This document shows positions 1-13,935 of a stretch of 64,000 bases of DNA, in pieces. Both the position numbers and the translations under genes were made by a program. Location of the stretch: NCBI GenBank assembly GCA_963971535.1, contig OZ020588.1, positions 128,687,583 through 128,751,582 on the forward strand, given 5' to 3'. Each line of letters begins with the position of its first letter. Position 1 is the first letter of the stretch. The notes below the pieces were generated by a model, which saw only the letters and a list, made by a program, of their open reading frames with translations, searched no databases and had not been told where the DNA came from. The stretch comes from Notolepis coatsorum. Its lineage: Eukaryota > Chordata > Actinopteri > Aulopiformes > Paralepididae.

Positions 1-390
1 GGGTATGCTATGGAACAGTATGCTTGGCTACTACTTGGGTTTTCAGAAAATGTACATTTAGCTGTAAAAGCCCGATCAAGCTCTGTAACACTGTTAAGGG
101 AGATGTCAATCTGTTGTTGACGGTGGTTGGTGATGTTTGGCTGAGAGTTTGCGCATGCGGCGTAGGAGAGGTTGGCCAACGCGTCATCGGTTCAGGAGAA
201 GCCGCGTATTGCTTGTAAATATGGTGACGCAATGGGGGGGCGTCTCCAGAGTTGCGCACTCTGGAGGGTGGTATCAAAAAGTACCGTCTTCAGGCTGCCA
301 GAACGCAGTTCCGTCTGGCAGAACGATGCAAACGATCAAATACTTTGCCTAAAACGACCAAAATGGTCATAGTCTGGACATGGCCTAAGC
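1..390 (-). mobile_element. Unclassified MITE-like element, copy 1 (partial, cut by window edge)
   Basis: Bases 1-100 are nearly the reverse complement of 14220-14510 (shared cccgatcaagct and ggctactacttgggtttt). Bases 372-390 (gtctggacatggcctaag) are the reverse complement of the opening of copy 2 at 13936 (cttaggccatgtccagac). This pairing defines a terminal inverted repeat. No transposase is visible. The superfamily is unknown to me. Confidence 0.6.
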
Positions 391-395
391 TGATA

Positions 396-398
<3 letters not shown>

Positions 399-478
<80 letters not shown>

Positions 479-494
479 CTCGCTCTCGCTCTCT

Positions 495-530
<36 letters not shown>
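399..530. repeat. (CT)n microsatellite with CTCTCG variants and a (CA)6 end
   Basis: Almost uninterrupted CT dinucleotides with three CTCTCG units near 474-490, then a short CA run. It begins directly after the terminal repeat of the element at 1-390. Confidence 0.95.
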
Positions 531-532
<2 letters not shown>

Positions 533-540
533 CACGTGAG

Positions 541-954
541 GAAACTAATTAACTCTTTGCTATAGTACCTTATGTAGGACATTCTGTTCCATATCAGAAG
601 GACTGCAGAGAAGGGGTTTGTTACTTCTTTCAACGTGTGCATGTTTCAGCATATCTTGTGATTGGTTATTTTCAACACAGCAGTAGTTAATATGAACATA
701 TCTGTGTCAACACATCTTTAACACAGGTTGCAGTCAAAATAAACGTAAGTGTTTTGCTTCAATGTCTGTAAACCAAACATGCACAAATAGCTAGGCCCTA
801 CACCCCAAAGAAAAGGAATGTTTTCATTCTCTGGTTGATTGACTGAAATAGCCAGCAGTTAAATATGACATTTTGGTATATTTTCATGACTGGAAAAAGC
901 TTGTTTATGTTGGTAGTGTTCGTAAACAATGGAGTAAATCAGACCTATATTACA
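541..954. other. No gene seen; AT-rich DNA
   Basis: No coding signal. Bases 895-950 resemble 17561-17650 in the fam83c intron, suggesting a short dispersed repeat. Confidence 0.4.
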
Positions 955-2812
955 ATTTGGAAAGTAACTAACGAATTACATTATTGTCGTTACTGAGTAG
1001 CCTTTTTGTGTAATTATACCTTTTTGAGTAGTTTTCAAAATTGCTCATTTTACTTTAACTTAAGTCTATTTAGTTTTTAAGTATTGTAATTAGTAAACAT
1101 TTTAAATTGCATGTGTTCCAAAGTAAAAATGTTGTAGGCTTTTCCATAAGCTTTGCGCCAGTCCTAAATTGCAGTGAGGCAACGTGGTCAATCAGCAGTG
1201 AGGAGGAGAACAGGCTGGTGATGAATAAGCGTAAAGAGATAGAGATGGACAAGCCAGAAAGCAAATCAGCAGAGCTAACTCCTAATGAATTCCCCAAAAC
1301 TCAGATGAAGCTAAGAAATAATGTGATTACATTACATTACCACATTATAGAGAATCAACGGACAACTTCAGCTTCAAGTGGACTACTCAAATATATGATC
1401 TGATATTAGCTAAAAAGCTATCCATCTCAGTGATGGTTTGCATTCGCCAGCTTGTCTCATTAGCTCACTGAACTATAATAATGAGCTAGTTTTCTAGTTC
1501 ACCAGATAGTGAGCTTGAAACATTATTGAATAACAGGGCTAGGCATTTTATTTAGTAAACCCTAAATAAATAATTGTATTTAAACTCTGAGTTAAATACA
1601 GCTCAGAGTCTATTTGTTATTCTGTTTTCAACAATAATTTTTATTTTGGCTATAGCACACTGGCAATTGACTTAACTACAACATGCGTTTTGATTAGGGC
1701 TGTCAGTTTATCGCGTTAATTAGATGAATTAATTACACAGCAAATTATCTCGTTATGAAAATGAACTCAAAATTAAGAAAAAATTAAAAAAAAATTGCCT
1801 TTTTTTTCATTCATTCATTCCATAAGAACATAGAATAAAAAAAATCGTTTTTAAATGACTCATTTGCATGTTCTTGGTATCTGATTCTAGGGACATCTAT
1901 GGATCTCAGGGAATGTATTCCCAGTGTCAGAAATACTGTGTCTGCTACTAGGCTTGAGTAAATTGTAATGAACCAATTACCAATTTTTATTTTTTATTTT
2001 TTTTATTACTGTGAATAACACCATGCTAAAATGTACCAGACCTGAAAAATCTAAGCAAATGAATAAATGGAAGATGATTAAACAGAAGGTTTTGTAGATA
2101 CAGTACTGAATTCTGCCATCCGGACACATGCAATTTGAAATATGATTATAGAATATCAGGCTTAAAATGGTTATGCGATTAAAATGCGATTAATTAGATT
2201 AATTAATTACAAATCCTGTAATTAATTAGATAAATTTTTTTAATTGCCTGACAGCACTAGTTTTTATGTGGGATATTACTTGGAATAAACTTTCCCTACA
2301 GCAACCAAGCGGACCACAGCCCACACCCAGGCCTCAAGCACCTTCAGCTTCAAGCAGCCACATGCTCACAAGAGAATCCAGTTTGTCATCAACAATATAT
2401 AGTAGCCTATAATCTACTGCTCACTCCAGAGTCAGCTTTTCTCAGAATCTCCAACTATTCTATCATCTATTCTGTAACTATCATGATCATCCACTCCACA
2501 AATGTGTATATTGGATGGTCGGCACAGAAGCTACCCTCATGTTGAATATTGCTTTGCTTTGTTCATGCACTTTATTTTGTAAAGGTGTATTTAATTAATA
2601 GTAACCTCACCAATATATTATATATAAGGATATATAACGTTTAAATGTATATACAGTATATATTTATATCCCCCTCCACAACCACCATTAAAAAAGTAAC
2701 ATAGTAACTTTTACTCTGAATAAATGTTCAATGAGTTACTTTCTACTCACCAGTAATTCAAAGTAACAGTATTTTTACTTGAGTAGGGTATGTTTGTACT
2801 TGTCCCACCTAT
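955..2812. mobile_element. Probable hAT-type non-autonomous element with internal hAT insertion
   Basis: The left part (about 955-1090) carries aaagtaactaacgaattac and subterminal agtaact/gagtag motifs. The right part (2690-2812) ends aattcaaagtaacag...acttgtcccaccta with the same motifs inverted. The middle holds the separate element at 1695-2259 and unassigned DNA. No transposase. The left boundary is uncertain. Confidence 0.4.
1695..2259. mobile_element. hAT MITE (TAGGGCTGTCAG termini)
   Basis: Starts tagggctgtcag and ends ctgacagcacta, with subterminal attaattag repeats at both ends. The flanks are gttttgat and gtttttat, a 7/8 match as expected for an ageing 8-bp hAT target duplication. 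A reverse copy of the internal part occurs at 31660-33500. Confidence 0.75.
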
Positions 2813-2815
2813 GCC

Positions 2816-3490
2816 TATATTCCGATTTACAATTGGTAAGGTTCCAGTAAACCTATTTTCCATCCACAATTTAGCCATACCCCACATTTATATGGTAAGA
2901 AATTATTGACTAAGAATGAGGAGGACTTTGCATTAAAACATTGTACATAGAATATTACATAAACATTACCTCGACTATTTTTATTTTCATTTCTAAGCTC
3001 AAAAGCGTGTTAAAAATGTGTTGCAATACAAGAACTTCTGACTACAGTCACAACTGTGTTGAAAACGACGCATTGCTTTTAAGAAAAGTGCGAGTCCAGA
3101 CTTAGGGAGAAGCTACTGTATGGAAAAAACCAAGCATCATGGAACATAATGAAAGTGGATGAACACTCTGTGCAGGGTACAATGCTTGTCTTGTGTGGCA
3201 GTCCGGCCATGCTACTGTAAGCTAGAAGCTGTTAAGAGTTTTGGAGAATACCAGCGTAATAAGCCGCAATTACCATTGAATGCTCGATAGCAGGGAAATA
3301 GTTTGCCATGTAATGACTGTTGTGAACTGTTTGGATGAGTTATTAGCATCCATGTCTTTGTTGCTGGTTGTGTGTTGTTGTATCCTTGTGAGCTGTGAAG
3401 ATGTTTTGTTGTTAGATGTGGTGTTGGCTTAAGCCCTCTCTCCCTCCCTCCATTTCGTTTAGCTTTGTTTGCATTTCAGTCCCACAGAGA
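2816..3490. other. No gene seen
   Basis: AT-rich DNA without coding or recognisable repeat structure, leading into the GT array. Confidence 0.4.
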
Positions 3491-3491
3491 G

Positions 3492-3713
<222 letters not shown>

Positions 3714-3779
3714 GCGTTCAACAGTAGAACTGCTAGACAAACAGTGTGTTGAGAAACCCAAGGGATTTCAGCTTAGTGT

Positions 3780-3817
<38 letters not shown>

Positions 3818-4285
3818 GATGACGACTCATGACACTGTCACGTCAGCTGAACCTTAAATCATTCTCATTTAATGGAGATTTTCCACTGACAGACAGAAGT
3901 GAGTTTGAGCTTCAGAGAAGCTCCATACTGTAAGTCCCATCTACTGTTTGACATGTTAAGGTTAGAAGTGTATCTTGGTTACGTGTGTGATGCTGCCTAC
4001 AAAGTCTACAGAAGTGTACTGTAGCATTCATAATACATATTGACAGTATCATGGAAAACCTTTAGATAATGACGTTGTTGTTTTTGTAGTTGAACATCCG
4101 GTCTGCAACATGAAAAGGGACAATGAACTAATGTAACACAATATTTCTGTTCCAAATCCCACTATATTGGCAACTGCCTAACTTACTGTAGTTTTAGGAC
4201 TTTGCTGTGTAGAGGTAGATTTACCCTTCTAAAATGTACAAATACAAATGTCCAAATCAACGTCAGCACAATGCATGGATTGCTG

Positions 4286-4630
4286 CTAGGGATGTCCCGA
4301 TCGGAATCGGAGCCGATCACAGCATACTTGATTAGTATTGATCGGTATTGGCTATTATATATAAAGCCCGATCACATTACAATCTTATTTTGTAAAAAGA
4401 AATTGCCAAAATGAAAACCGTTAAGAGAAAGCTGCCATGTAGGCAATTATTTTAAGCAGAGCTATTCAATTACCAAGCATATTATCTTACCTACATTGGA
4501 TTGATTTAACTAACTTTATTATACTTGAAGTGTGCACTGTGCAGCTGTATTATCTAGGAATATATCAGCTCAGCACTCAGTATTGGCAGATACTCAATAT
4601 TAAATTACTCAGATCAGGATTGGGGGCAAA
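4286..4630. mobile_element. hAT-like MITE (TAGGGATGTCCCGATC end)
   Basis: Begins tagggatgtcccgatcgg with gccgatc and tgatcgg motifs typical of teleost hAT MITEs. The right part (cagatcaggattgg) looks like the degenerate opposite end, but a clean terminus and target duplication are not visible. Confidence 0.5.
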
Positions 4631-4799
4631 ATAACTGTAGCACCATACTCTCACCAAAACTCCAGGGTCTGTAGCATCCATTTAATCCGTGCTCTCACAC
4701 ACATCAGACCTGATGTTTCTATGGACCAGCATAAGTCATATGTGTACATATTGTATAATTGTTTTGATTGAAACAGTACCTGTGTTTTATTGAAAGAAG

Positions 4800-5816
4800 G
4801 AATATAGTACTGTATAGGACAGGTGCTGTATATGGACAGGTACTGTATACTGTAGGACAGGTACTGTATAGGGACATGTACTGTATACTGTAGGACAGGT
4901 ACTGTATACTGTAAGGCTGTCCCCGAAGCCTGTTTTTGGGATTCGAACTTCATCAGGGTTTTTCCGAACGAACGTTCGAACCTTCGTTTTTAATTAAAAA
5001 AGTGTCAAATATATATTTTTTCAAAATACATTTACATTTTTTTTTTATATAAATATCCTCAAACTAAATCCTCAATTTGAATAAAGTGATTACTCTGATA
5101 AAATTAGTCTTTCTTTTTTATTAAATCAACTTTCTTTAATGAATAGAACTCAGCAGTTTTTTTTAATACTATAATATTAGTGTAGCCTACTCTTTATCTG
5201 CAACTGTGAAGACACATTTTGGTTTAAACAGAATGAAAAGACACACACACATTTTATTTTTATTTTTTTTATGAAAAAAAATAATTTGAATTTTGATTTC
5301 GAATTGTATATTGTACATTGCTGTATATTGCTGTATACTGTAGGACAGGTACTGTATAGGACATTCGGACAGGTACTGTATAGGAACAGGTACTGTATAG
5401 GACAGGCACTGTATAGGAACAGGTACTGTATAGGAACAGGTACTGTATAGGAACAGGTACTGTATAGGACAGGCACTGTATAGGACAGGTACTGTATAGG
5501 ACAGGTACTGTATAGGTACTGTATAGGACAGGTACTGTATAGGACAGGTACTGTATAGAACCGGTACTAGGTACTGTATAGGACAGGTACTGTATATGAA
5601 CAGGTACTGTATAGGAACAGGTACTGTATAGGAACAGGTAGGTACTGTATAGGACCGGTACTAGGTACTGTATAGGACAAGTACTGTATAGGACAGGTAC
5701 TGTATAGGACAGGTACTGTATAGGACAGGTACTGTATATGAACAGGTACTGTATAGGACAGGTACTGTATAGGACAGGTACTGTATAGGACAGGTACTGT
5801 ACAGGTACTGTATGCA
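4800..5816. repeat. CAGGTACTGTATAGGA minisatellite, split by a MITE
   Basis: A 15-21 bp unit built on caggtactgtatagga repeats at 4810-4911 and 5330-5815. Tandem copies vary in spacer length and read as Tyr-Thr-Val-Pro-Val type repeats in every open minus frame. The interruption at about 4912-5310 opens with taaggctgtccccgaa and attcgaac motifs. Confidence 0.9.
4912..5310. mobile_element. hAT-like MITE inside the minisatellite
   Basis: Opens taaggctgtccccgaag followed by gggattcgaac and ttcgaacgaac-type motifs, a known style of fish hAT MITE end; ends near gatttcgaattg. Array units occur on both sides, so insertion into the pre-existing array is the simplest reading. The target duplication is not clear in this repeated context. 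Confidence 0.5.
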
Positions 5817-6435
5817 CAATGGGTTGACAGGCAGCAAACCAAGCTAACGGTGTAATGCACGGGTGAGGTTATTGTCAAGGTGCCAAGTTGCGCACTCAGG
5901 GCAAATGTTTGAGGAGGAAACTATTGCGGTTGGCATGAGTTATCGCCGCATTATCTAGAGAATAACTGAGGGATAATCAACCAGTAGGCGTGTGCGTTGA
6001 CCGTTTTTAAGGCACGTGTGGAGGCGAACAACCACCTGACGTGCAGCAAATTGTTTAAACGCACAAGTTGATTATTCCACTTATACCATGGTCGTTTGCC
6101 AACAGTATGAAATAAAAGCATTTGCAAATTCTTGGTGAAAGTTTTGGACTTGCAATTGGTGTGTTCAAACGGTTTTAACACACACCTGCCGGCCAATCTG
6201 GACAGAGTCTTCATGGTATAATTGTGAAGAATAACACTTAGAACAAGACTCTGCTTTCGGAGATACTGGTTTTACTCTTTTATATCTTACCTGCTCCAAT
6301 ACATTTGAAACAAACACAGGTATCGCTATACACTTGAGGGATAAGAAGAATGCACTTTAACAAACAGCGTATTACAACGAGTACTTCACCAAAAAGCAAA
6401 AATCCTGTTTTTATGATAGAAAAAGTTTGCACATC
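5817..6435. other. Unclassified; possible dispersed repeat, no gene
   Basis: Open reading stretches here lack any recognised domain. The segment has moderate GC and motifs such as gttgattattccacttatac, but I cannot assign it to a family. Confidence 0.35.
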
Positions 6436-6514
6436 ATACAATCTAGGGCTGTCCCCTACTAAGGATTTGGATAGTCGACTTTGATTGGCCGAAATTAGCC
6501 GATAGTCGACTATT

Positions 6515-6960
6515 ACAACTGGTACAGAACGCCGCTGCCAGGCTGTTGACCGGAACCCGCAAGAGAGACCACATCACCCCTGTCCTTGCCTCCCTTCATT
6601 GGCTTCCAGTACGCTACAGGATAGATTTTAAGGTTCTCCTATTTGTTTTTAAAGCCCTTAATGGTCACCCCCCCTCCTATATCTCAGACCTCCTATCCCC
6701 CTATTCCAACACCAGGTCCCTCAGGTCAGCCGATCAGAGGCTCCTGACAGTCCGGAGGTCTAACCTCAAGCTCAGGGGGGGCCGTGCCTTTGCTGTCGCA
6801 GCCCCTGAACTGTGGAACAGCATCCCCACCTCCATTAGGCTTGCCCCCTCGATAGATGCCTTCAAATCTAGGCTCAAAACCCACTTCTACCTACTAGCCT
6901 TTCCCGTTCACTGACTCATGCCCTGTTTTCCTATGTGTTTGCCTGTGTGCCCTCCCATAA
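6515..6960 (+). mobile_element. L2-like LINE, C-terminal fragment of the reverse-transcriptase ORF
   Basis: Reads QLVQNAAARLLTGTRKRDHI then LASLHWLPVRYRIDFKVLLF and LNGHPPSYISDLL, ending KSRLKTHFYLLAF and a stop at 6912-6914. These blocks are the usual C-terminal region of fish L2/CR1-group LINE ORF2. It is 5'-truncated and sits inside the hAT MITE. Confidence 0.85.
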
Positions 6961-7455
6961 AACGGAGTGTGATTGTTGTCAATCCCCAGGCCATCAGGCT
7001 GCTCAACGAACAATAAACACTATGCAACAACCATCAAATGCACACAGCACACACATCCACACACACACACTCACTTTAAACAAACAACACACTGCAGCAC
7101 CCACTCTCCACACTTTAGATCACCTAAACACACTTTATATGTATTGGTAAAGGATTTGCACTACAACTCGTACACCTTACTGTAAATTGTACCTAAATTG
7201 TACCTCATCCCATTTCTGCTTTGCACTATATAGTATTGTATATTAGTACATTGCATAGTATATTGTATATTGTATGGTAACTCAGTTACTTCTATTCTGC
7301 ATCGAACATTGTGCATTATGTCTATACTGAACACTGTGACCTCTATTTTTACTTCTTGTCTAGCACAGTCTCTGGAGCGTAACAGTAAGAAGCATTTTGT
7401 ATAAAAGTATTCTGTACTTCTGTATGACAACTATTAAAGAAACTTGAACTTGAAA
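6961..7455 (+). mobile_element. Second LINE 3' end (family with caagttcaagttt-type tail)
   Basis: Starts with coding end NPQAIRLLNEQ and a stop (~6980-7010), then a UTR ending cttaaactt-like tail near 7455. The UTR block gtctagcacagtctctggag through tctgtatgacaa recurs at 33780-33845, 34725-34805 and 50545-50630. Confidence 0.7.
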
Positions 7456-7989
7456 CGTATCTATGTGTATCTACCCTCTGTACAGCACTTTGGTTGACAC
7501 GTGTCATGTGTCATTTTTTTCTTTTTTTTCTTTTTTTATTATCATTCTATTTGGGCTGTGGGGGTGCTTAATGTCTGAAGGAGTTGACAGAAGGCTTCTT
7601 GTCCTCTGCGAAAGCATGCAATTGGTCCACTGATGGATACATCTTGATATTTGTCTAGTCTAGTGTGTTCATTAGATGGGTGAAATCCTCTTTCAGTGCC
7701 TCTGTGCCTGTTTTCTTAGGCAGTTAGCCTCTGGTATGCTTGCCATTAGCGTTAGCCACGCTTCTAGGCCTATTTTCTTTTGGAAAGAATGATAACAAAA
7801 ATTATAAAAAATTCAAAAAAATTCAAATTTATTATAAATCTTTTTTTTTTTGCATTCGACTAAGAGGTTGGCAGTCGACTACGGCTCCTTTCAATCGATT
7901 AGTCGACTATTCGACTAATAGGGGTCACCCCTAATACAATCAGAACATTTTTATATTCTCAGATTATTTGAAAAATAGATTACTAATGC

Positions 7990-8560
7990 TTATGTCATTC
8001 TTCTCTATATTTCTTCTGGTCTGTTCTGTGGGCCCATGTTATCTTGAAATCTTGAAATCTAAAGGGAACACTTTAAAACACAGTAAGCTTAGTCATTGAA
8101 TTCATATTACTATGTGCCTCTTTTTGAAATAGATAACTGAAGTGTTGGACAGCAGTGGTGCTGGGTCATTGAACAGGACAATTTAAAAATACAAAAAATA
8201 AGGATATATTTGGCCATTGTTCAAACATTGCAATGCACATTACATGCTTCAGGAACTTGTTCAAGAACAAACATTTCACAATGTCTCAATGACATTTTCA
8301 TGTCCTTGTCATGTATGAGAGAGTGTTAAGTAGCATCACTTTGTGGACCCTGGTAGGACAGGGATTAACAATGTCAGTCAATAATAAAAGGTAAACAGAG
8401 TTGTATGTATGGAATAAAAATGAAACACCAACACAGTTCTAGAGAGTTAATAAACACCAACATAGTTGCATGAATGAAATCAACGCTAAACAATTACAAC
8501 ACAGTTGTATCAGTTCCTTTTATATTACTTCATGGTAAACTGCAGGCATTTCAAATTGAG
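7990..8560. other. No gene seen
   Basis: AT-rich sequence with no recognised coding potential or repeat boundaries. Confidence 0.4.
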
Positions 8561-8569
8561 TTACATGTG

Positions 8570-8727
8570 CATGAGTAGGTACACAGTACATTTCGCAGAG
8601 TAAGTTTTACTCAAACTGAATGTACTCAGTTTGAGTGTACTCAGTATAAGTCGATTGCATCGATTTCATCGATGCAATGTACTCAGTTTGAGTCAAATTT
8701 ACTTTGCGAAATTTACTATGTAGTGAC
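8570..8727. repeat. Small palindromic (hairpin) element
   Basis: Arms gtacatttcgcagagtaa...tactcaaactga and tcagtttgagtcaaat...actttgcgaaat pair almost end to end, with the centre around gcatcgatttcatcgatgc. The shape suits a short MITE or foldback. No target duplication was confirmed. Confidence 0.6.
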
Positions 8728-10455
8728 TCAATCCCACATATGGGAGAGAAATGTAAATATTCAGCGCTACGCAAATCATGTTTTAACAAATTATGCTATC
8801 AACGGCATAAAAGATCTGTGAAAAACAAGTGCATTTTCTTTTGTTAAAACAAACAAAATTATATTTGAACATTTAGGTCAACATTCCCCAAAGATATATG
8901 AAACACGAAACAAACTTTGATCAGATTATAATGCAGATGTTGCACAGTGCAATCCACTGAAAATGTGTTGTTGAAATATGTCACTCTTGATCATGAGCTG
9001 GATATATAACCTATGGTTTCAAGGGATGATAAACCTACTATAGAATCAAAGTAAGTTTGATGAATTAAAATCCCCATTTAGAGGTAGGGGATCCACCACA
9101 GCTTGGCCTGGCTTCTCGTGCTGCTCTTATCCATGGATGGTGGTGTCAGGTCCAGCATAGCCTTTGCCATATTTTCCTTTCCCTGTAACCTCTGGATGCA
9201 GCCTTCCACTTGTCTCTCTGTTTTCTTTCTCCCTTTCTGATAGCTCATCTGACTTCACATGTGGAATCTTGCCCTGTTGTCTTCTCTGGTGCTGAAACAA
9301 TGGTGTATGATTCTGGTGGGCTAAATTACATACAAACTCAAGTTCAAGATATTACAGAAAAGGTCATTCCTAATCCTACTAACATGACAGTTTAGTCAGT
9401 TTGAAATACACCAGAGAACATGTTACCTAGGGGTGGGACGATACATCGATCCAGATCGATATATCGATCTAATTATCAATGATCCAATAGGATCGATGCA
9501 ACGTAAAAAGATCGGTTAATATTGATACTCTTATTTTGAAAATCATGTAGCAAGTCTCATTACGCCCAAGCGCAGCTCCGGCAGCTGGATTTGCGCAAGA
9601 TCATCATGCGAGATGTGAAAACAAACCATCTGACAGGTTAGCGGGATGCTATACGCCCAACAACAACAGCATGTGAAATGCCCGTGTGTGAAGACGTTAT
9701 AGCAGGGCTTCAGAGTGTGCCTACAGTATTTGGTCGCATTTTGCAACCCGAAATAAGTCCCTGCTTTTTCTTTCGCAACGGGTCCAATGCATCTAACATG
9801 CTTTGCATCCTCGCCAATGCTAAGCTAACCCTGCTCAGAGGCACAGAGAAAACAGCGGACATAACATAAAAAATATAATGCATAATAAATGTATACATGA
9901 TCATGCAACATAAAAAAATTGGGTAACACTTTATAATAACACTCAGTTATAAGACCTTTATAAGGTATTTGTAGATAATGAACTAATCATGAACAAACCA
10001 TTTATATACATTCATAAATTATTATTAAATCATTTATAACTATATTTATATAACATTTACAAATTAGTTATACATTATTTATAACTCATTATCAACATTG
10101 TTTGTACTTGATTTGTTCATCATTAAATACTGTTGTTTAATGTGTAGTAAGTAACACATTTGTAGATGCTTTGAAAAATGGATATAAAAAAACGACTATA
10201 CCTTTTGTAAAACATTCTTAAAATATCTATAAATCATTTGCAGATGTTATTGTGTGCCCTAATCTAAAGTGAAGACTATTCATAATTAACAAATGTCTAA
10301 TACAGTTATACAGTTAATTATTTGTTGACTTTTTCATCACCTGTTACAAATGTAGCTTTCGAATCCACCCTTCTTTGTGACATCAAACAGTGACAGAATT
10401 AGGACTATAGATAAATGCAATTTTATTAACATATAAAATGCATGTGCACTAGAAG

Positions 10456-11375
<920 letters not shown>

Positions 11376-12539
11376 TATGTGTGCACATGCATTTTATATT
11401 TTAATAAAATTGCATTTATCTATAGTCCTAATTCTGTCACTGCTTGATGTCACAAAGAAGGGTGGATCCGAAAGCTACATTTGTAAGGTGATGAAAAAGT
11501 CAACAAATAATTTACTCTATTAGACATTTGTTAATGATGAATAGTCTTCACTTTAGATTAGGGCACACAATAGCATCTGCAAATGATTTATAGATGTTTT
11601 ATGAATGTCTTAACAAATAATTTGTTAAACATGAAAAGACAAGTCTGGTAATTGCTTTGTGTGTATTCATAAATGTCCACAAATAATAAACTATTAGACA
11701 TTTGTTAATGAATAGTCTTCACTTTAGATTAGGGCACACAATAACATCTGCAAATGATTTATAGATATTTTAAGAATGTTTTAGAAATCATTTGTTGAAC
11801 ATGAACAAATAAATGGAGGTATAGTCGTTTTTTCATATCCACTTTTCAAAGCATCTACAAATGTGTTACTTACTACTACACATTAAACAACATTATTTAA
11901 TGATGAACAAATCAAGTACAAACAATGTTGATAATTAGTTATAAATAATGTATAACTAATTTGTAAATGTTATACAAATATAGTTATAAATTATTTAATA
12001 ATAATTTACGAATGTATATAAATGGTTTGTTCATGATTAGTTCATTATCTACAAATACCTTATAAAGGTCTTATAACTGAGTGTTATTATAAAGTGTTAC
12101 CAAAAATGGTTGTATGAACAGTTTGGGAGAAGGAGGTAGGGAGGGGTTTTAGGTTGTGTGTTGTGAGTTCCAAAAAATGGAACTTAAAGTTATTTTAAGT
12201 TTAAAGCTCAATATATCAAAATGTGGCACTTTACATGAGGTCTATTTTTATTAAAAACAATAGATTGTTTTTCATTTAAATGTCTGGAAGAGCTAAAAAA
12301 TAAAAATGTCAAATTATATTTCCGTTGCCTTTTTTGAGTTGATAAATGTTACTGATTGTGTTAAATGGGCATATGATATCGTCTCATATCGATCGCAGGC
12401 ACCTGAATCGTATCGTATTGTGGGAGACTTTGTGATATCGGCAAATATCGTATCGTTGTCCAAAGAATCTATATCGTATCGTGATGAAACTGGTGATTCC
12501 CACCCTTAATGTTACCTATAGTTTTTTACCTTTCTTTTT

Positions 12540-12686
12540 TCCTGGCAAGATAGTCTGTACTGAGCAGTTAGGGGTTAAGTATCTTGCTCAAGGACACTTC
12601 GACACACTGCAGAGAGGAGCAAGAATCTAACCAGGAACCTTCCGATTACCAGACGACTGTTCTACCTCCTGAGCCACAGTCGCCCT
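12540..12686 (-). mobile_element. tRNA-derived SINE
   Basis: Read on the minus strand from 12686: gggcgactgtggctcaggag with A-box-like tggctcaggaggtag, a B-box-like ggttcctggttagattc, then gtgtcgaagtgtccttgagc and aagatacttaacccc. This body is typical of abundant teleost SINEs. It lies 25 bp beyond the hAT target duplication. The degenerate B box argues against a functional tRNA gene. Confidence 0.8.
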
Positions 12687-12699
12687 TAATGTAGAGTAA

Positions 12700-13930
12700 C
12701 ATAGCTCACTACACTTTCCAAGTAGTTGCCCAACACTGGATAAATGTTGGCTGAAGGATTATCATACATAACAGAACTCTGTATAGGAAGCATTGATCCT
12801 GAAAAATAAAGATTGTGGAATTGAAAGTCATTTTGACAACCCTTTTACTTTAGCCTAATGTACTATTTGATTAGCCTGGACAGACAGTGGATGGCCAACA
12901 TGTTGGTTTGTTCTCCACTGTCATCTGGATTGACCATATTCACAGAGTGGACATTTTGCTCTTATGTCATGCTCAGGTTGAGATTCCTTTCTACCCTCTT
13001 CTCACCTGAGAACTGACTTGAGATTAAAAAATGTTTCTCTTTGTGAAGCTATGTTGCAAATGTCTTCCATTAATTTAATCAAATTATATTAAAAAAATTA
13101 TACTATTATATTTCAAGTCCGAGGTCACGCAAAGAGGACAACTTGCTGTACACAAATTATGTTTTAGAATACATACATGGCCTTGTATTGAAAATATGAC
13201 CCACTTACATAACAGTGCTGTTCTGGCTCCAGTTTTGACTGTCAAATTAAATGAGTCCTTCTTTATTGCAGGTCTTAAAGCGGGTATCTTGTGATAAAAA
13301 AACATTTAAACTATCTACTGTATATGGCAAGGTGCTGGCACCTATAAAGAACACTCTTATTGCAGGCCTTGAAACAGTTGTCTTGCATTTACATGTACTG
13401 TATTAGGTAAGTTAGGTGTGTTCTGTGGAAGTTAATTTGCCTGTTCTACATTTGAGTTGCAGCATGAGTCATGAGGACGTAAGCTGTCCTGCAGGTTATA
13501 CAAATGCTATTCAAACCAACGGTGGCTGGCTTTTTTTCCAGCAGGAGCCTTTCGCAATTTGCCAAGAGGACATGAACAAATATCTCCTAAAGCCAGAAAG
13601 CAGAGTCTTCATGAGACAATATTTTGTTTTAGTTTTCTAACATACATTGTAGCACTAACAATTATGAACTTGATAAAGTCCCTATGCCCCTATATCCCCC
13701 TAGGTCATTCCATCCAGACAGTTGGTTTCCCTATCCACTGTCAGTGTAGCAGATCCCAGATTTCTCTCTTGATGATATTACCAAGAGAGTCCTAGCTTTA
13801 TTGATTCTAGCTTAAGTAAAAAAACATTTAATCTGTCTGGTAGGTGAACCCCATTTCCAAGGTGTCTTTTCATGGCAGAGTAGCTCTGCCTAAGATTGGC
13901 AAAACCCAACTGTCTTGTCACATGATCTTG
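12700..13930. other. No gene seen
   Basis: AT-rich. The ORF at 13416-13640 has no recognised domain and no splice context tying it to fam83c. Confidence 0.4.
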
Positions 13931-13935
13931 TAAAC

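Larger units (their letters stand above)
6444..7933. mobile_element. hAT MITE (TAGGGCTGTCCCC) carrying LINE fragments
   Basis: Left end tagggctgtcccctacta with agtcgact motifs; right end attagtcgactattcgact then aggggtcacccct. It is flanked on both sides by ATACAATC (6436-6443 and 7934-7941), a perfect 8-bp target duplication. The interior from about 6515 to 7455 is LINE-derived, so the MITE grew by later insertions. Confidence 0.9.

Noticed and set aside
5177-5878. 180-residue Tyr/Pro/Val repeat ORF
   Set aside because: Product of the caggtactgtatagga minisatellite; frames switch with unit length and no start context or domain is present.
13416-13640. 74-residue ORF as an earlier fam83c exon
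   Set aside because: No DUF1669 motifs and no convincing splice sites.
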